64,000 nt of DNA from Ligula intestinalis (taxonomy: Eukaryota; Platyhelminthes; Cestoda; Diphyllobothriidea; Diphyllobothriidae). The stretch is from assembly GCA_036362985.1 (NCBI GenBank), contig JAYGXS010000002.1, positions 97,961,242 to 98,025,241 on the forward strand. The letters run 5' to 3'. Made by a program: the position numbers and the translations under genes. Each line of letters opens with the position of its first letter. The stretch's first letter is position 1. Positions 62,866 through 64,000 of the stretch are shown piece after piece. Below the pieces are notes generated by a model. The model searched no databases and was not told the origin of the DNA. It worked only from the letters and a program-made list of their open reading frames with translations.

Positions 62866-63640
62866 GACGCTAAGTTACATTGCACCATATTACTCGTGAT
62901 TTACGAGTAGTTATGCTTTTATTACTATTTGGGATACCTGAAAAATGTGTCTTCCCCCGGAACATGTAATCGACGTTCTTTCTGAATTTTTGTTTGCATC
63001 CACATTTGAAAAGACAGGAGATCTTTGGAAAATCGAGTTCCTCTCGTGAATATTCGAACAGGTATCACTTCTTCGTCGTCAAACTAAATGAAAAGTGAGG
63101 ACTGGGAATGTCGCACTGGAGGTTTTGGGGGCTGAGGTTACAACGAGCGGTTATGATGCCGTGATTACTGCAGTGATTAATTTTCCTGGTGGGGGGGGAC
63201 GGATGTGTTCACGTTTGGATTGTGGGCCACGTGTTCGGGGCATGGAGAAGGGGCCAACGTCAGTGAAATTCTACTTGGCAGAGCACGGACAGTATGCTGT
63301 TGTTTCACGTCGACCATGCGTGAGTACTAAATTTTTGATCATCTTGTTACCAATGGGAAGTTCAAAGTACTTCGCCTATCTTTCTCTCATTAAAATAATG
63401 CTGATACTGTTTCTGATGCTCATTCGTGTTCCCCCTTACTCCTTCCTTCTGCTCCCTGGAATAGTAGCTCCAAGAACACGCAGCGTCGCGCAATCAGTCT
63501 TCCCTTATTGACCCCTACCCTATCATGTATCACATGACCCACTTGCATTAAATTACAAACCAAAGTGACCGCGTGTTTGCCGTTGGCCTCAGTTCCCATG
63601 CATGTATGTTTTGAATGGATGAGAAGTTATCAATGGCCTT
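62865..63640. other. no gene recognised
   Basis: A 138-codon plus frame (63095-63511) has no domain; its 3' half codes for a hydrophobic stretch that may be chance. A G run at 63192-63198. Confidence 0.3.
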
Positions 63641-64000
63641 ATCGCAAAGGAGTTACGACTTAGCCCGTTAAAGCCTAACTACTGCGATCTTCCAGGCCCG
63701 GTTCCTCAGAGGAGGATAAGAGNNNNNNNNNNCAAGGGTTGACTCGGCCTGGGGTGGAGTTTGACCATGAGGAGCGAGAGAGAGAAAGAGAGCGCCGCAG
63801 CCTCGCGTCCGCCACGCACCGGGGCGAAAGGCCGAGTGGGTTGCGCCTTGCCTGTTGAATGGGCTTAGTGTGAAGGTGCAGCCAACCAAGTGCGTAGGCG
63901 CCTACGATTGGCTGGAACTTGTGCAGGGCTTGCTCCGGCCAGAAGGGGGGGGGGCAGCGTAATGGCAGCGGTTGCCAAGTTCGCGGCGAGCAAAGGCAGA
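63640..64000 (+). repeat. repeat R1, copy running off the window end
   Basis: atcgcaaaggagttacgacttagcccgttaaagcctaactactgcgatcttccaggcccggttcctcagagg, the 10-base N gap, then ggttgactcggcctggggtggagtttgaccat, cgtccgccacgcaccggggcgaaaggccgagtg and gcttagtgtgaaggtgcag. The best preserved R1 start. Confidence 0.65.
63723..63732. other. assembly gap
   Basis: Ten consecutive N inside an R1 repeat, presumably an estimated or nominal gap at a repeat the assembly could not bridge. Confidence 0.99.

Noticed and set aside
63095..63511. 138-codon open frame with a hydrophobic C-terminal half
   Set aside because: No domain, no upstream promoter signs, biased composition near a G run and next to repeats. 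Likely chance.

Overview
The window is eukaryotic and reads as repeat-rich flatworm DNA, most likely from a cestode (tapeworm). The best clues are small spliced dynein-light-chain genes with GT-AG introns of about 0.8-1 kb, and dense decayed Penelope-like (GIY-YIG), CR1-like and RTE-like retroelements, tRNA-derived SINEs and pogo/Tigger-type DNA transposons. The species cannot be fixed from sequence alone. There are no operons, bacterial ribosome-binding sites or CRISPR arrays. A run of ten Ns at 63723-63732 marks an assembly gap.

Host genes are few. Two tandem dynein-light-chain genes (4850-6162 and 6875-8086) lie in about 1.9-kb direct duplicates that include promoter, intron and poly(A) signal. 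A third, more canonical paralogue is at 29292-30443. All three share one phase-2 intron at the same place. Between 31.7 and 43.4 kb lies a cluster of ubiquitin-like multidomain genes in several states of decay. Only the copy at 34755-35399 has a long open frame, and even it lacks the end of its third domain and any Gly-Gly. Others are at 31740-32110 (5' fragment), 36080-36330 (inverted ubiquitin domain), 36468-37350, 40399-41240 and 42719-43409.

The rest is mostly mobile DNA. Penelope-like pieces occur at about 1.8, 11.6-13.5, 15, 17.4-21, 28.3, 39.2, 44.1, 50.1-51.9, 54.1-55.2, 58.5 and 59.4-61.7 kb. Near their ends, on whichever strand the element reads, a CTGAYGA...hairpin...GAAA motif recurs that resembles a hammerhead ribozyme core. 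CR1-like elements occupy 21.6-26.5 kb (+) and 45.5-49.7 kb (-), with 3' fragments at 27.8-28.2 and 33.9-34.4 kb and RT scraps at 59.1 and 62.3 kb. The 45.5-49.7 kb copy sits inside a pair of pogo-like terminal inverted repeats (44885 and 49853), each flanked by TA. An RTE-like element runs minus at 55.5-58.3 kb. A PHD-finger/endonuclease element with a 2A-like NPGP motif is at 52.9-54.1 kb. An internally deleted Tigger-like transposon is at 16.0-16.9 kb. An unclassified repeat of about 450 bp (called R1 here) recurs at least five times and has inserted into CR1 endonuclease and Penelope RT sequence.

The picture is a gene-poor interval with nested insertions and two local host gene families expanding by segmental duplication. 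No clearly new molecular system is proven. The best leads are the ubiquitin-like cluster, the tandem dynein-light-chain unit, the hammerhead-like Penelope termini with their palindromes, the 2A-like motif, and the TIR pair enclosing a CR1 element.
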